Source: Methanobacteriota archaeon
GTDB taxonomy: Archaea; Thermoplasmatota; Poseidoniia; Poseidoniales; Thalassarchaeaceae
Assembly: GCA_002683155.1 (NCBI GenBank)
Contig: NYST01000070.1
Coordinates: 1-16,915 of the forward strand
Direction of reading: 5' to 3'
DNA: 16,915 nt
In this document: positions 1 to 8,344 of the stretch, one piece after another
Layout of the letters: the number at the start of each line of letters is the position of its first letter
How positions within the stretch are numbered: position 1 is the stretch's first letter
The notes under the pieces: model-generated
Databases searched by the model: none
The model's input: the letters and a program-made list of their open reading frames with translations, nothing else
What the model was told of the DNA's origin: nothing
Made by a program: the position numbers and the translations under genes

Positions 1-2
1 TA

Positions 3-1979
3 TGGGGCAAGTCTTTCCTCAACTTCACAAACACCATTTCCCCAAACTCATTTGTCAATGCCACATGGTTCGCGGAGGTAACAGTCTCCGAGGGCTATGG
101 GACCGACTTGCTGGAAAATAGATCGATAGGATTGCTAGGGCAAATTGACATGCATATTGGTAACTCAGACGGGTGGGTAGACTCAACTGAGTCGCAGGAG
201 TTCTCAGACCTAGTGTCTTCATCAAGAAATTGGACCGACTCCCATTCCGGCGGATGTTGCAGTTTCGACTACAGATCAATGGATGTTATCGGGCACACGG
301 AAATCTCCGTCACCCCGCCTGAAACAGGACCCGTAAATCGGACTAATGGGAGTTGGAGCTGGACAGAGTCAGCAACCATGGTCGGGACATCCGATGGAAG
401 GACATTGAGGCTCATCGATATCCCAAGGTCGGGTGCCATTGTAGAGGAAGTGCCCCTTGAGATACAACTGCCCGATGATTGGGAATACAGATACAGCCCG
501 ATGTCCGAAGTGATATCTGGTAGTCCAGGCCTATTCACGGTAAACCGCTCACAGGCTCCAGTGGCATATGACATCAGGATTACTATTTCTGAGAATCTCC
601 CACCTACCATCTCTGCTTCCAGTTCCCCATTCACTACTTCCACCGTCCCTCTTGGCAAGTCAACAACATTCTCCGCATCTTGCAGCGACAGCCCCCTAGA
701 AACGCCTCAGATTCAGTGGACTGTTAGCAGACAAGGTGTGGAGGTTAGCACTTACAACAACTCATGGTTCGAAGTTGTCCCGGATGAGATCGGGTTCTCC
801 CATGGCGAAGTGATGAGTGTAAATGCCACATGCCTAGACTTCCACGGTTTTCACTCTAATTGGATTGCTAATCCAATAGTTGACGGCATTTTACCAACAT
901 GGACGGCAACTATGGCAGTGGGAGGATCACCAGAATCTGCGTTAGACCCTGCAAGGACGAGTCCAATCATGGTTCCTGCGGGAAGTAAAATTCGCTTCGA
1001 TGTAAATTCCTCAGACGACTCCACCCTCCCCGTACGCCTAGAGCTATACACCAACATCTCTGAAGGATGGAGGCAATCTGGGACATCAGAGCAAACCTTC
1101 GAATTTACCGTGAATCAGGGTCATGGGGTCAATGGCGCTTACATGGGCATCTACGAAAGGCACTTGGCCAGGGATAATACGACAATCAGCGTAGCTCTCT
1201 TGGTTTCCGATGATGCTGGAAACACCGATATCGGACAATGGACGATACAAGTTCTCGACTCAAACGCACCAACGATTATTCCCAGACTTTTCTCCAATGG
1301 AATTGAGATCGAGATTGGGGACGACTCCCATGAGAATGACGATTTGTTGCTTAACCTATCCCATTCTTACGACGATCTGGATCCCATCGATAAATTGTCA
1401 TGGTCGATTTGGATTGATGGGAATGAGACTTCATGGAGCGATTCGGACTGGTCAATTTCAGATCCAATACCGCTTCCACCATTGCTACAGGGGGATCATC
1501 AAATCACGATCAAGTCAACAGATTCCAAGGAAAATACCAGAGAGGAGACGATCATGCTCACAGTCCAGCCAAGAAGCGGGGCTCACATCAGGGTAGTCGA
1601 GGCTTCCTTGTCAGAATCGTCCAAGGTCGGTGAAACCGTCATTCTGACCGTAGTTGTCGAGAATGAGGGGGCGGATCAAGCATTCGCGAGAGTCTGCCTC
1701 TCGGACATTTGTGGGAGATGGACCGAACAACCCATTGCTGCCTCATTGGAAAACGGACCTGGAAAGGGAGTGGTGGAATTCCAATTCGAGATGGAAAACG
1801 AAAGTCTTGACGGCCTTTATCTGAATTGGGACAGCGCCTCTGCAGGGACTCATGGCACGATCCCGCTGGAAGTAGATTTCAATGCCCAAGGAGGCAGCAA
1901 TACCAGTTTGAAATTACTTTTACTGGCTGGCATTATTTCTGCCATTGCACTGATGGCCTATAGGGCAAGGGAAGCTTGA
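3..1979 (+). CDS. Large membrane-anchored surface protein, Ig/CARDB-like modules (5' end outside window)
   Basis: The reading frame is open from the first bases of the window, so the true start lies upstream; 658 residues are visible. The protein has about 16 N-x-S/T sequons, fitting an N-glycosylated exported archaeal protein. Beta-rich modules can be made out at about residues 199-278 (paired Cys 227 and 277, Ig-like), 297-418, 423-522 (preceded by an NAPTI segment like those before PKD/Ig-like domains) and 528-625 (a VGETVILTVVVENEGAD stretch typical of CARDB-like adhesion modules). A single hydrophobic helix at about 636-653 and a short basic tail (RAREA) would anchor it with the bulk outside the cell. 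What it binds cannot be told. A TTG at 108 could be taken as a start by gene finders, but the frame is coding before it (NFT and NAT sequons). The module names are by eye; the secreted, anchored topology is firm. Confidence 0.8.
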   Translation, partial: WGKSFLNFTNTISPNSFVNATWFAEVTVSEGYGTDLLENRSIGLLGQIDMHIGNSDGWVDSTESQEFSDLVSSSRNWTDSHSGGCCSFDYRSMDVIGHTEISVTPPETGPVNRTNGSWSWTESATMVGTSDGRTLRLIDIPRSGAIVEEVPLEIQLPDDWEYRYSPMSEVISGSPGLFTVNRSQAPVAYDIRITISENLPPTISASSSPFTTSTVPLGKSTTFSASCSDSPLETPQIQWTVSRQGVEVSTYNNSWFEVVPDEIGFSHGEVMSVNATCLDFHGFHSNWIANPIVDGILPTWTATMAVGGSPESALDPARTSPIMVPAGSKIRFDVNSSDDSTLPVRLELYTNISEGWRQSGTSEQTFEFTVNQGHGVNGAYMGIYERHLARDNTTISVALLVSDDAGNTDIGQWTIQVLDSNAPTIIPRLFSNGIEIEIGDDSHENDDLLLNLSHSYDDLDPIDKLSWSIWIDGNETSWSDSDWSISDPIPLPPLLQGDHQITIKSTDSKENTREETIMLTVQPRSGAHIRVVEASLSESSKVGETVILTVVVENEGADQAFARVCLSDICGRWTEQPIAASLENGPGKGVVEFQFEMENESLDGLYLNWDSASAGTHGTIPLEVDFNAQGGSNTSLKLLLLAGIISAIALMAYRAREA

Positions 1980-2013
1980 CTCTAACCAAATCGAAACCTG
2001 CTCACGGAACCGC

Positions 2014-2022
2014 ATACATATT
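2014..2022 (+). promoter_or_regulatory. Possible TATA box for the coiled-coil membrane protein gene
   Basis: ATACATATT ends 25 bases before the ATG at 2048, and no Shine-Dalgarno-like sequence stands before that ATG. This spacing would give a leaderless or nearly leaderless transcript. The match to the archaeal box A consensus is only moderate. Confidence 0.3.
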
Positions 2023-2047
2023 GACCCCCTCTGCCTGTTCGTAATAC

Positions 2048-3763
2048 ATGGTGATGCTTCCAGACTACCCGATTCGCGTTGTTGCAAAACACCGTAGTAG
2101 GGTGGACAGGGCAACTCTAATTTGCCAGTTATCGCTGATTTCACTGGGTGCCCTGTGGATATTTTCCTCATTTGGCTCCGAGACCTCGTACTTGGAGAGA
2201 TTCGGTCCAGGGGCAGTCATATTCGCATCTGCTCTGATGATGCCAGACCTGGTAGAATTCGGTCCGGTTCAAAGGACCAGAGTATCAACAGCATGCTGCA
2301 TTTCATGGCCACCGCTACTCGCATTTGCCGAGGTTAGTCGGAGTGGCGACGGCGAACCCGGGGCAGTAATCCTCCTCGTCCTGGCCTCGACTGCTCTCCT
2401 CCTCTCCTCGAGGCACATTCTACGGGCAGATGTAAATTCTAGGAGGTGGAGGGGGCTAATGACAACTTTCGGATTTGGTCTGGCGATCCCGATCGTGCTT
2501 GCCACCCCCAACGCCCAGTCATTCCTAATCGTCGGGTTCCCAGCCATCATAACGACAATCCCGCCGCTTCTAACCAAGGACGGCCTAGAAGAGGAAAGGA
2601 GGGAATTCTCCGAACGACTGAAAATCGCCGAAAGCAGAGTTCTGAGCCTTCAGTCTGGAAATAGCATATTGCAGCAGCCGAACTCACTATTGAAGACTGC
2701 AAGGGAAGAGGGGTGGAAGAATCCCGAGAAGGGAATAAAACTCATTTCAGATGCAGAGAGGGAGACTGATCGCATCCTTTCCTTCCTAACCGACATCGAG
2801 GAGGTCAGGGAACAATCGATTGGCTCCATAGAACGCGCAGAAGCGATAACCGGTAAACAGGGTAGGGCGAGGTCGATTTTCGATAGTGCGCTAACTGAGC
2901 TCGACAACGGGTCCCTGAGGGTGGCTGAGAACAAACTCAGAGAAGCCAAATCATTCGCTGAGAAAATAGAGTCGCACTGGGAGGCAGCAGAGGAGGCGAT
3001 CGAGAATGCCGAGAACTCAATTTCGACAGATGACGGACACTTGGTAAGGGGGCTGATTTCCACTCTCGAGGAAGCAAAGAAGGCTATGTCGGAAGAGAAT
3101 CCCGAGTATGCGTTGGCAATCGTCTCGGAGGTCCCCTCGCAGATGGGCGACGTAGAAGGGCTGATGGAACGGGCTAGAAAATCACTAGATGATGCCGAGA
3201 GTGAAATCTCGTCATCCGATTCGGACTCAATCACAGAACTCCAGAAGAGACTAGCGGAGGCCAATGAAGCCCTCGAAGGGGGCAACCCATCCCTTGCAAT
3301 AGGATTGTCCGATGGCGTATCCAGGTCACTTAGGGAGGAGGCAGAAGCTAAGACTGCGGTGCAGAGGGCACTCAGGCAGAGGAAGAGCATCGAGAGCGAA
3401 ATCCCATCTGGGGACATGGGCTCCAATTGGAGGGAGATGCTAGATCAGGCCACATCTTTGGCAGAATCAGGAAGTTGGGTCGAAGCCAATGACCTCATTC
3501 AGAATCTAACCAGAGAGATCGACTCGTTTTCCTCCAGAAAGAGGGAGGCAAGAGAGATGCTAAATTTCCTTGTCGATGACTGGAGAAAGCTCAGGAATAG
3601 GCTAGACTCATCGGGAGTCCCAGCAGATAATGAGGCCAGGCTCGAAACCGAGAGATCGCTGTCCGAGTCCGAGAATTCCTTATCCGAAGGCAGGATAGAC
3701 CCGTGCTTGGAACTGCTGGGAAAGGCCGATTCCGCCATGGAAGCTCTCAGGCGCCTAGTATAG
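2048..3763 (+). CDS. Multi-pass membrane protein with long repetitive helical domain, function unknown
   Basis: The 571-residue protein has two halves. Residues 1-176 hold about five or six hydrophobic segments (near 23-42, 54-69, 82-95, 105-120, 137-154 and 158-175). Residues 177-571 are strongly helical, rich in Glu, Ser, Ala, Leu and Arg, and without hydrophobic segments. This half is built from about six degenerate units starting near 214, 277, 336, 398, 461 and 530. Each carries a pattern like L..A...L..G....A..L, as in NPEYALAIVSEV and NPSLAIGLSDGV, reminiscent of TPR or other helical-hairpin scaffolds. I do not recognise a family with certainty. By inference it is a membrane-tethered scaffold, perhaps for envelope or cell-division proteins. 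The upstream neighbour is a surface protein 68 bases away. ATG 2048 was chosen because of a TATA-like box before it; the ATG at 2054 is an alternative. Confidence 0.8.
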   Translation: MVMLPDYPIRVVAKHRSRVDRATLICQLSLISLGALWIFSSFGSETSYLERFGPGAVIFASALMMPDLVEFGPVQRTRVSTACCISWPPLLAFAEVSRSGDGEPGAVILLVLASTALLLSSRHILRADVNSRRWRGLMTTFGFGLAIPIVLATPNAQSFLIVGFPAIITTIPPLLTKDGLEEERREFSERLKIAESRVLSLQSGNSILQQPNSLLKTAREEGWKNPEKGIKLISDAERETDRILSFLTDIEEVREQSIGSIERAEAITGKQGRARSIFDSALTELDNGSLRVAENKLREAKSFAEKIESHWEAAEEAIENAENSISTDDGHLVRGLISTLEEAKKAMSEENPEYALAIVSEVPSQMGDVEGLMERARKSLDDAESEISSSDSDSITELQKRLAEANEALEGGNPSLAIGLSDGVSRSLREEAEAKTAVQRALRQRKSIESEIPSGDMGSNWREMLDQATSLAESGSWVEANDLIQNLTREIDSFSSRKREAREMLNFLVDDWRKLRNRLDSSGVPADNEARLETERSLSESENSLSEGRIDPCLELLGKADSAMEALRRLV

Positions 3764-3818
3764 CGTTGCCATATCCCACCGAGTCTCTCAATTACCACGA
3801 CCTTCTCGCTGGAGCAAA

Positions 3819-3893
3819 GCGGACATGGTCTAGTGGTTATGACAGTAGGTTCCCAACCTGCTAACCCGGGTTCAACTCCCGGTGTCCGCACCA
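3819..3893 (+). tRNA. tRNA-Gly (anticodon CCC), CCA encoded
   Basis: A full cloverleaf can be folded: 7-bp acceptor stem (GCGGACA with TGTCCGC), D arm GTC/GAC, 5-bp anticodon stem GTAGG/CCTGC with loop TTCCCAA (anticodon CCC at 3852-3854), a 4-base variable region, T arm CCGGG/CCCGG with loop TTCAACT, and discriminator A at 3890. The terminal CCA is encoded at 3891-3893. There is no intron. It lies 55 bases after the coiled-coil protein gene; no strong box A was found in front of it. Confidence 0.95.
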
Positions 3894-3938
3894 CGCGCTC
3901 TTCCTTCCGATTAACCAATGACTCATGCAGCCAGTTTG

Positions 3939-3945
3939 TTTAAAT
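3939..3945 (+). promoter_or_regulatory. TATA box (TTTAAAT) before the 74-residue small protein
   Basis: TTTAAAT is close to the archaeal box A consensus and its centre lies about 27 bases before the ATG at 3970, so transcription would begin at or within a few bases of the start codon. This supports both the reality of the small gene and a leaderless mRNA. The promoter probably also serves the lipoprotein gene at 4225. Confidence 0.55.
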
Positions 3946-3969
3946 CACAGATGGCGATGATTCAACCTT

Positions 3970-4194
3970 ATGGACCAAACACTGGACATGCAGGTTGCCG
4001 CGCTGATTTTCCTAGCCGGCACAAAGGGCCTCGTCACTAGTGCGGACACTGGTGTCGTTGAGACGATGGACGAAAAAGAAGTGGATTCGGAGGAACCGGC
4101 TCCATCGAACAATATTCCACTCAACGAGCCCTCTTTTCTCAATCCCGACAACTTCCGGGGTTATGCTGATGAGTTTAATCCGGGATACTACTGA
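3970..4194 (+). CDS. Small acidic protein of unknown function
   Basis: This 74-residue protein is not one I recognise. It begins with a mildly hydrophobic segment (QVAALIFLAG, residues 8-17) too short and polar to be a clear signal peptide. An acidic, Pro-rich middle follows (residues 34-53), and the C-terminus is aromatic, ending FNPGYY. Support for a real gene comes from a good TATA box at leaderless distance and from its position 30 bases before the lipoprotein gene on the same strand, which suggests co-transcription. Codon use resembles its neighbours. It may act with the lipoprotein, but that is inferred from position only. Confidence 0.55.
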   Translation: MDQTLDMQVAALIFLAGTKGLVTSADTGVVETMDEKEVDSEEPAPSNNIPLNEPSFLNPDNFRGYADEFNPGYY

Positions 4195-4210
4195 TTTCAA
4201 AAGGATGATT

Positions 4211-4217
4211 GAGGGGG
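4211..4217 (+). promoter_or_regulatory. Ribosome binding site of the beta-propeller lipoprotein gene
   Basis: GAGGGGG ends 7 bases before the ATG at 4225. It is one of the few clear purine-rich sites in the window, as expected for an internal operon gene behind a leaderless first gene. It supports ATG 4225 as the start. Confidence 0.45.
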
Positions 4218-4224
4218 AATAGGC

Positions 4225-6669
4225 ATGAAGACAGGCAATGCTCCAACGCTACTGATGCTTTTCTTGATGATGACCGCGGGATGCCTCCAGGCAGTGGATG
4301 ACGTAGTCAAAGACATTGATCGGACAATCGACGCATTGGAGGGGGACTACCCAAAACTGGACCTCCCCGAAAGAACCCGCTCGTCACCCGTACTCCAGAA
4401 GTACGATGCCTGTGAGACTCTCCTGGAGGATCTGAAGCGGGCCGTCTACGACGAGATGGTTGTTAATCTGGACCAGCAGAGCTACTGGCACTGGGTCTCA
4501 GAGCCCTGGATGCTAAGGTCGGGAACTACGGATGCGTTCTTCGCCGAAGAACCGATGCTGGCAGAATCCGCAGACGATGTAGCCGTGGCAGGGGCAGATT
4601 CGGACTCAGGATCAAGGGAGGGGGAGTTCTCGGGTACCAACAATCAGGAGTCAGGCGTCGATGAGGCCGATTTCCTCAAGACTGATGGATACCACATCTA
4701 CATGCTAAACGGCCAATTGCTGCTAATCATGGGTGTCCCGGAGTTCGGAAACCTGACTATGGAGTCCAACCTTTCGATAGAGGGAAACCCGACCCAGATG
4801 ATGATCGAGGGGGATAGGTTGGTCATCTCCTCTTCAATCAACTACTGGAACATGCCTGAAGACAGCGACTTACGGAATCTAATGTCGAAGGAGGTCACGG
4901 TCGGACAAGACAGTGACGGGGACGGCAATGATGACTCATCGTACACTTACACAAGGGTTCAGAGCCTAGTCAAGTACACCGTTGTGGATATCACCAACCG
5001 CTCATCTCCAGTCATAGAGAAGGAGATGTACATCGAGGGCAACTACCACACCGCAAGGATGGTCGAGGGCACGGTTCGCTCGGTGACGCACCTTTGGACG
5101 TATTTCGATGGAATCAGCAATTGGGTAAGCCTACCAGAAGACTACTGGTCAGAGGATGACCTCGACACTAGGATGGAAATCTGGAACGATAGCGTGGATC
5201 AGACCATCTTGCAGAACGAGGCTGTTATCTCGGGACTCACTCTGGAAGACTTCGTCCCCCATATCTACGAGATGAGGGACGGGGAGATTTTCACCCACCC
5301 CCTGACATACGAGAAGTGCACGGAGTTCTCAGCCAGCTCAGATAGCGCGGGTCGTGGATTCACGACGATAATGACGATCCGGATGCTTGAGGCCGAGGCG
5401 TCTCTGGAGGTCGATCACATCACTTCCTCGTGGGCCCATGTGTATTCATCAAAGGACACCCTGGTGCTGGCCGAGCCGGCCAACGACATGTGGTGGTTCT
5501 GGAGGAACTCAGACTGGGAGGACGCGACAAACATCCACTCCTTCGACATCAGTGACTCCAATCACACGACCTACGTCGCTTCTGGACGGGTCGAGGGAAC
5601 AGTCAACGACCAATTCTCAATCAGCGAGCACAACGGCGACATCCGAGTCGCTTCGACATCGGATAACTGGGGCATGTGGTGGAGGACCGCAGAACTCGAC
5701 GATGACGGAGACCCAGTCTGGAGCGGCCCAACCAACCAAGTAACCATTCTTTCCGATGATGGCGAGGGGCACCTCGGCCAAATCGGGTTCATCGGCGGGA
5801 TTGCAGAGGGAGAGAGAATCTGGAGCGCCAGATTCGTTGGGGACAGGGGCTACCTGGTGACTTTCATGAACATAGACCCACTATGGGTTCTCGACCTCTC
5901 GGACCCATCGAACCCCGGAATACTGGGGGAGTTGGAGGTCCCAGGCGTCTCAACCTACATCCACCCAGTCGGCGATAACCACCTCCTAACCATCGGCATC
6001 GCACCAGGGGAGAACGGACTAGGTCTGGATTGGTCCATGACCCAGGTCTCCCTATTCGATGTCAGTGACACCAGTAGCCCGACACTTTCCGACTCACTGA
6101 TGCTGACTCCTGGATATGCTGACGAAACCTGCGATGATGTCATGTCTTGCGGCTGGTCGTGGTCATATTCCGAGGCCACCTATGAGCACAAGGCATTCAC
6201 CTTCTGGGCACCAGAGTCTCTTCTGGCAGTCCCACTATCCACTCATAGGTACGTCTATGACGAGATTGAGATAGAGGGGAAGACATACTCCCACTATGGC
6301 TACGAGTACGTTTCCATGCTCAAGATGATCAACGTCGATACCGAAAACGGCTCTCTGTCGGATCATGGCCAGGTTGAACACTCGGAATTCTACAACGAGG
6401 AGGGCCTGTCGAGCTGGTGGTCAGGATCCACTAGCATCCGGAGATCTATTTTCATGGGGGACTACGTCTACGCCTTCTCTGCAGGGGGGGCAACGGTCCA
6501 CCGGACGGCCGACCTCCAATTGACCGTCGAATTGGAGATCCCGGGCAATGAGCCTGTTGTAAACTACTACATGCTCGAGGAAGCGGAAGCCGAACTCTCC
6601 GAGACTTCGGAGGACGAAGCAGAAACCAATCCATGCAACGGATCAGAATCTGACAATTGCGAGGACTAG
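4225..6669 (+). CDS. Secreted lipoprotein with C-terminal beta-propeller family domain
   Basis: The 814-residue protein starts with a lipoprotein signal: a hydrophobic stretch at 8-17 and a lipobox TAGC with Cys20 as the predicted lipidation site. The family signature NNQESGVDEADFLKTDG (139-155) and the later block RGYLVTFMNIDPLWVLDLSD (541-560), with STYIHPVGDNHLLTIG just after it, match the 'beta propeller domain' family of secreted prokaryotic proteins (Pfam Beta_propel). No enzymatic role is established for that family to my knowledge. An insertion at 229-238 (DSDGDGNDDS) resembles a DxDxDG calcium-binding loop. The C-terminus is acidic and carries two Cys (804 and 812). It would sit on the outer face of the membrane. 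It is probably co-transcribed with the small gene before it, and it converges on the dihydroorotase gene 7 bases away. Confidence 0.88.
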   Translation: MKTGNAPTLLMLFLMMTAGCLQAVDDVVKDIDRTIDALEGDYPKLDLPERTRSSPVLQKYDACETLLEDLKRAVYDEMVVNLDQQSYWHWVSEPWMLRSGTTDAFFAEEPMLAESADDVAVAGADSDSGSREGEFSGTNNQESGVDEADFLKTDGYHIYMLNGQLLLIMGVPEFGNLTMESNLSIEGNPTQMMIEGDRLVISSSINYWNMPEDSDLRNLMSKEVTVGQDSDGDGNDDSSYTYTRVQSLVKYTVVDITNRSSPVIEKEMYIEGNYHTARMVEGTVRSVTHLWTYFDGISNWVSLPEDYWSEDDLDTRMEIWNDSVDQTILQNEAVISGLTLEDFVPHIYEMRDGEIFTHPLTYEKCTEFSASSDSAGRGFTTIMTIRMLEAEASLEVDHITSSWAHVYSSKDTLVLAEPANDMWWFWRNSDWEDATNIHSFDISDSNHTTYVASGRVEGTVNDQFSISEHNGDIRVASTSDNWGMWWRTAELDDDGDPVWSGPTNQVTILSDDGEGHLGQIGFIGGIAEGERIWSARFVGDRGYLVTFMNIDPLWVLDLSDPSNPGILGELEVPGVSTYIHPVGDNHLLTIGIAPGENGLGLDWSMTQVSLFDVSDTSSPTLSDSLMLTPGYADETCDDVMSCGWSWSYSEATYEHKAFTFWAPESLLAVPLSTHRYVYDEIEIEGKTYSHYGYEYVSMLKMINVDTENGSLSDHGQVEHSEFYNEEGLSSWWSGSTSIRRSIFMGDYVYAFSAGGATVHRTADLQLTVELEIPGNEPVVNYYMLEEAEAELSETSEDEAETNPCNGSESDNCED

Positions 6670-6676
6670 GTCCGAA

Positions 6677-8029
6677 CTATCCGAACCTAAGGGCCCTTCC
6701 TGCTGAGCCAGGCAGGGCTACTGGCGTTCCCCGGAGCGACCCGTCGACGTCTCTCTTGTGGACTACTTCGCCATCAACAATGGTGTATCTCGGCCATCCA
6801 GTTAGTTCCATCCCATCGTATGGCGTCCAACCAACCCTAGTCCACGTGTCTGAATCGGTAATGGTTCGTTCTGACTCCAAGTCGACTATCGTCAGGTCGC
6901 CATCATTCCCCTCTATCAGGGACCCCTTATTCTGAATGCCATAGACCCTAGCAGGACCCTCGCACATCCAGCGGACCACATCTGAAACGCTACACTTCCC
7001 ATTCTTGGCATGAGTCAGCATCATGGGTAACGAGGTTTCGACACCGGGCATCCCAGCCGGAGAGTTAGGGAAACCAACAGACTTTGCCTCCAAGGTGTGA
7101 GGGGCATGATCCGTAACAATGCAGTCAATCGTCCCGTCCTTCAGCCTCCTCCAAAGGGAATCCCGATCCTCAGTATACCTAATTGGTGGATTCATCAAAG
7201 CCCTCTCGCCCAGCCTCTCGACGTCATCTTGGTCGAAGGTCAGGTGTTGCGTGCACACCTCGGTGGTCACAAGATCACCTTTGTTTCTGTGCAGCCAGTC
7301 AGCCTCCACACCACTAGTTAGGTGGACGATGTGCAGCCTATGGTCGTGGTCTTTGGCTAGGGAAACGGCTCTTTTAGTAGCAAGGAAGGCGCACTCGACA
7401 TCCCTACACTCAGCATGGGAGGCAATGTCAGTACGATGCCTGAACTCCGCCGTTCGCCTTTGCAGGCGCTCTTCATCTTCTGCATGAGTTGCAATGATCC
7501 CCCCTGTATTGGCAAAGATATCCTCCAGATGCTCTTGTTCATGTACGAGCAAGTCTCCTGTGCTGCTGCCCATGAATATCTTGATCCCACAAACCCCATC
7601 CATTCCTTCCACACTTTGCAAATCTCCGATGTTGTCCTTTGTCGCCCCAATGAAGAATCCATGATGGGTCACTGACTTCTTGCCGGCAAGTGCGATCTTC
7701 CTCTCCAATGTGGCTCTATTTGTGGCATTAGGGCTGTTATTTGGCATGTCAAGGAACGAAGTAACCCCCCCAGCTGCAGCAGCTCTACTGCCGCTTTCGA
7801 GGTCTTCCCTGTCGGTATGGCCTGGCTCCCTGAAGTGTACATGGGGGTCGATAGCACCAGGAAGTAGATGCAATCCAGTTGCATCAATTACATCCTCCTG
7901 ACTAACTGGGGACAAACCACCACCGGGTGCGATAGTTGAGATAGTTCCACCAGAAACACGCAGGTCCCCTTCGACTACCCTATCAGGCAAAACAAGCGTA
8001 GCATTCTGGATGAGCAAATGTCCGTCCAT
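6677..8029 (-). CDS. pyrC: Dihydroorotase
   Basis: The enzyme cyclises N-carbamoyl-L-aspartate to dihydroorotate in de novo pyrimidine synthesis, in the cytoplasm. The 450 residues show the amidohydrolase-fold signatures of the type I (DHOase/AllB-like) group: metal-binding DPHVHFREPG (61-70), substrate-pocket DMPNN (94-98), the likely carboxylated lysine K150 in CGIKIFMG, His182 in THAED, His236 in HIVHLTSG, and catalytic Asp307 in TDHAPH (306-311). The length is normal for the family. Allantoinase or hydantoinase are related alternatives, but the motif set and a housekeeping setting favour dihydroorotase. No other pyr genes lie in the window. No clear Shine-Dalgarno or TATA box was found before the ATG at 8029. 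Confidence 0.92.
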   Translation of the reverse strand: MDGHLLIQNATLVLPDRVVEGDLRVSGGTISTIAPGGGLSPVSQEDVIDATGLHLLPGAIDPHVHFREPGHTDREDLESGSRAAAAGGVTSFLDMPNNSPNATNRATLERKIALAGKKSVTHHGFFIGATKDNIGDLQSVEGMDGVCGIKIFMGSSTGDLLVHEQEHLEDIFANTGGIIATHAEDEERLQRRTAEFRHRTDIASHAECRDVECAFLATKRAVSLAKDHDHRLHIVHLTSGVEADWLHRNKGDLVTTEVCTQHLTFDQDDVERLGERALMNPPIRYTEDRDSLWRRLKDGTIDCIVTDHAPHTLEAKSVGFPNSPAGMPGVETSLPMMLTHAKNGKCSVSDVVRWMCEGPARVYGIQNKGSLIEGNDGDLTIVDLESERTITDSDTWTRVGWTPYDGMELTGWPRYTIVDGEVVHKRDVDGSLRGTPVALPGSAGRALRFG

Positions 8030-8107
8030 GGGCTGTTCAGATGTAGTCGGAATGCTGGCATCACAATACTGTTCCCATCATTCAATCGATTTTCACCGTC
8101 CCGCGCG

Positions 8108-8116
8108 TTCAAATAA
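8108..8116 (+). promoter_or_regulatory. Probable TATA box of the initiator tRNA gene
   Basis: TTCAAATAA is centred about 26 bases before the first base of the tRNA (8138), the expected distance for archaeal box A. It lies in the gap between the divergent pyrC and tRNA genes. Confidence 0.42.
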
Positions 8117-8137
8117 CCGAGGCCCCAGCGAGAAGAC

Positions 8138-8215
8138 AGCGGGTTGGAGTAGTCAGGTTATCTCGTCGGGCTCATAACCCGGAGACCGATGGTTCAAATC
8201 CATCACCCGCTACCA
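8138..8215 (+). tRNA. Initiator tRNA-Met (anticodon CAT), CCA encoded
   Basis: The cloverleaf folds fully: acceptor AGCGGGT/ACCCGCT, D arm GAG/CTC, anticodon stem TCGGG/CCCGG with loop CTCATAA (CAT at 8173-8175), T arm GATGG/CCATC with loop TTCAAAT, and discriminator A at 8212. CCA is encoded at 8213-8215. The A1-T72 end pair and three consecutive G-C pairs next to the anticodon loop are hallmarks of archaeal initiator tRNA rather than elongator Met or tRNA-Ile2. There is no intron. Confidence 0.94.
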
Positions 8216-8302
8216 AAATAAAGTGAAAGTGAAAAATCGATAGACTGCTCAGAATTCCTAAGCATGAATACTTTCATAGAATCCCTAGGGGTCCTTCGTT
8301 TG

Positions 8303-8310
8303 TTCATATA
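8303..8310 (+). promoter_or_regulatory. Probable TATA box of radA
   Basis: TTCATATA lies about 35-42 bases before the ATG of radA. Transcription would begin near 8332, leaving a leader of about a dozen bases that contains GGTGAT (8336-8341), which matches part of the archaeal anti-Shine-Dalgarno complement. Confidence 0.42.
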
Positions 8311-8344
8311 CCTACGATTCAGACATGCGAATATTGGTGATTAG

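Noticed and set aside
269..658. Minus-strand frame of 129 codons
   Set aside because: Antisense to the sequon-rich surface protein, with no recognisable features.
2650..3426. Minus-strand frame of 258 codons
   Set aside because: Ser/Ala/Leu-rich mirror of the Glu- and Ser-rich helical repeat gene on the plus strand; no domain or start signal.
3499..3918. Minus-strand frame of 139 codons covering the tRNA-Gly gene
   Set aside because: It runs antisense through the tRNA and the end of the coiled-coil gene. The part over the tRNA (GVEPGLAGWEPTV) is the kind of false peptide that antisense tRNA genes produce.
6689..6698. AAGGGCCCTT palindrome near the convergent ends of the lipoprotein and pyrC genes
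   Set aside because: Inside the pyrC coding end, no loop and no T tract; a 10-base palindrome is expected by chance in 17 kb.
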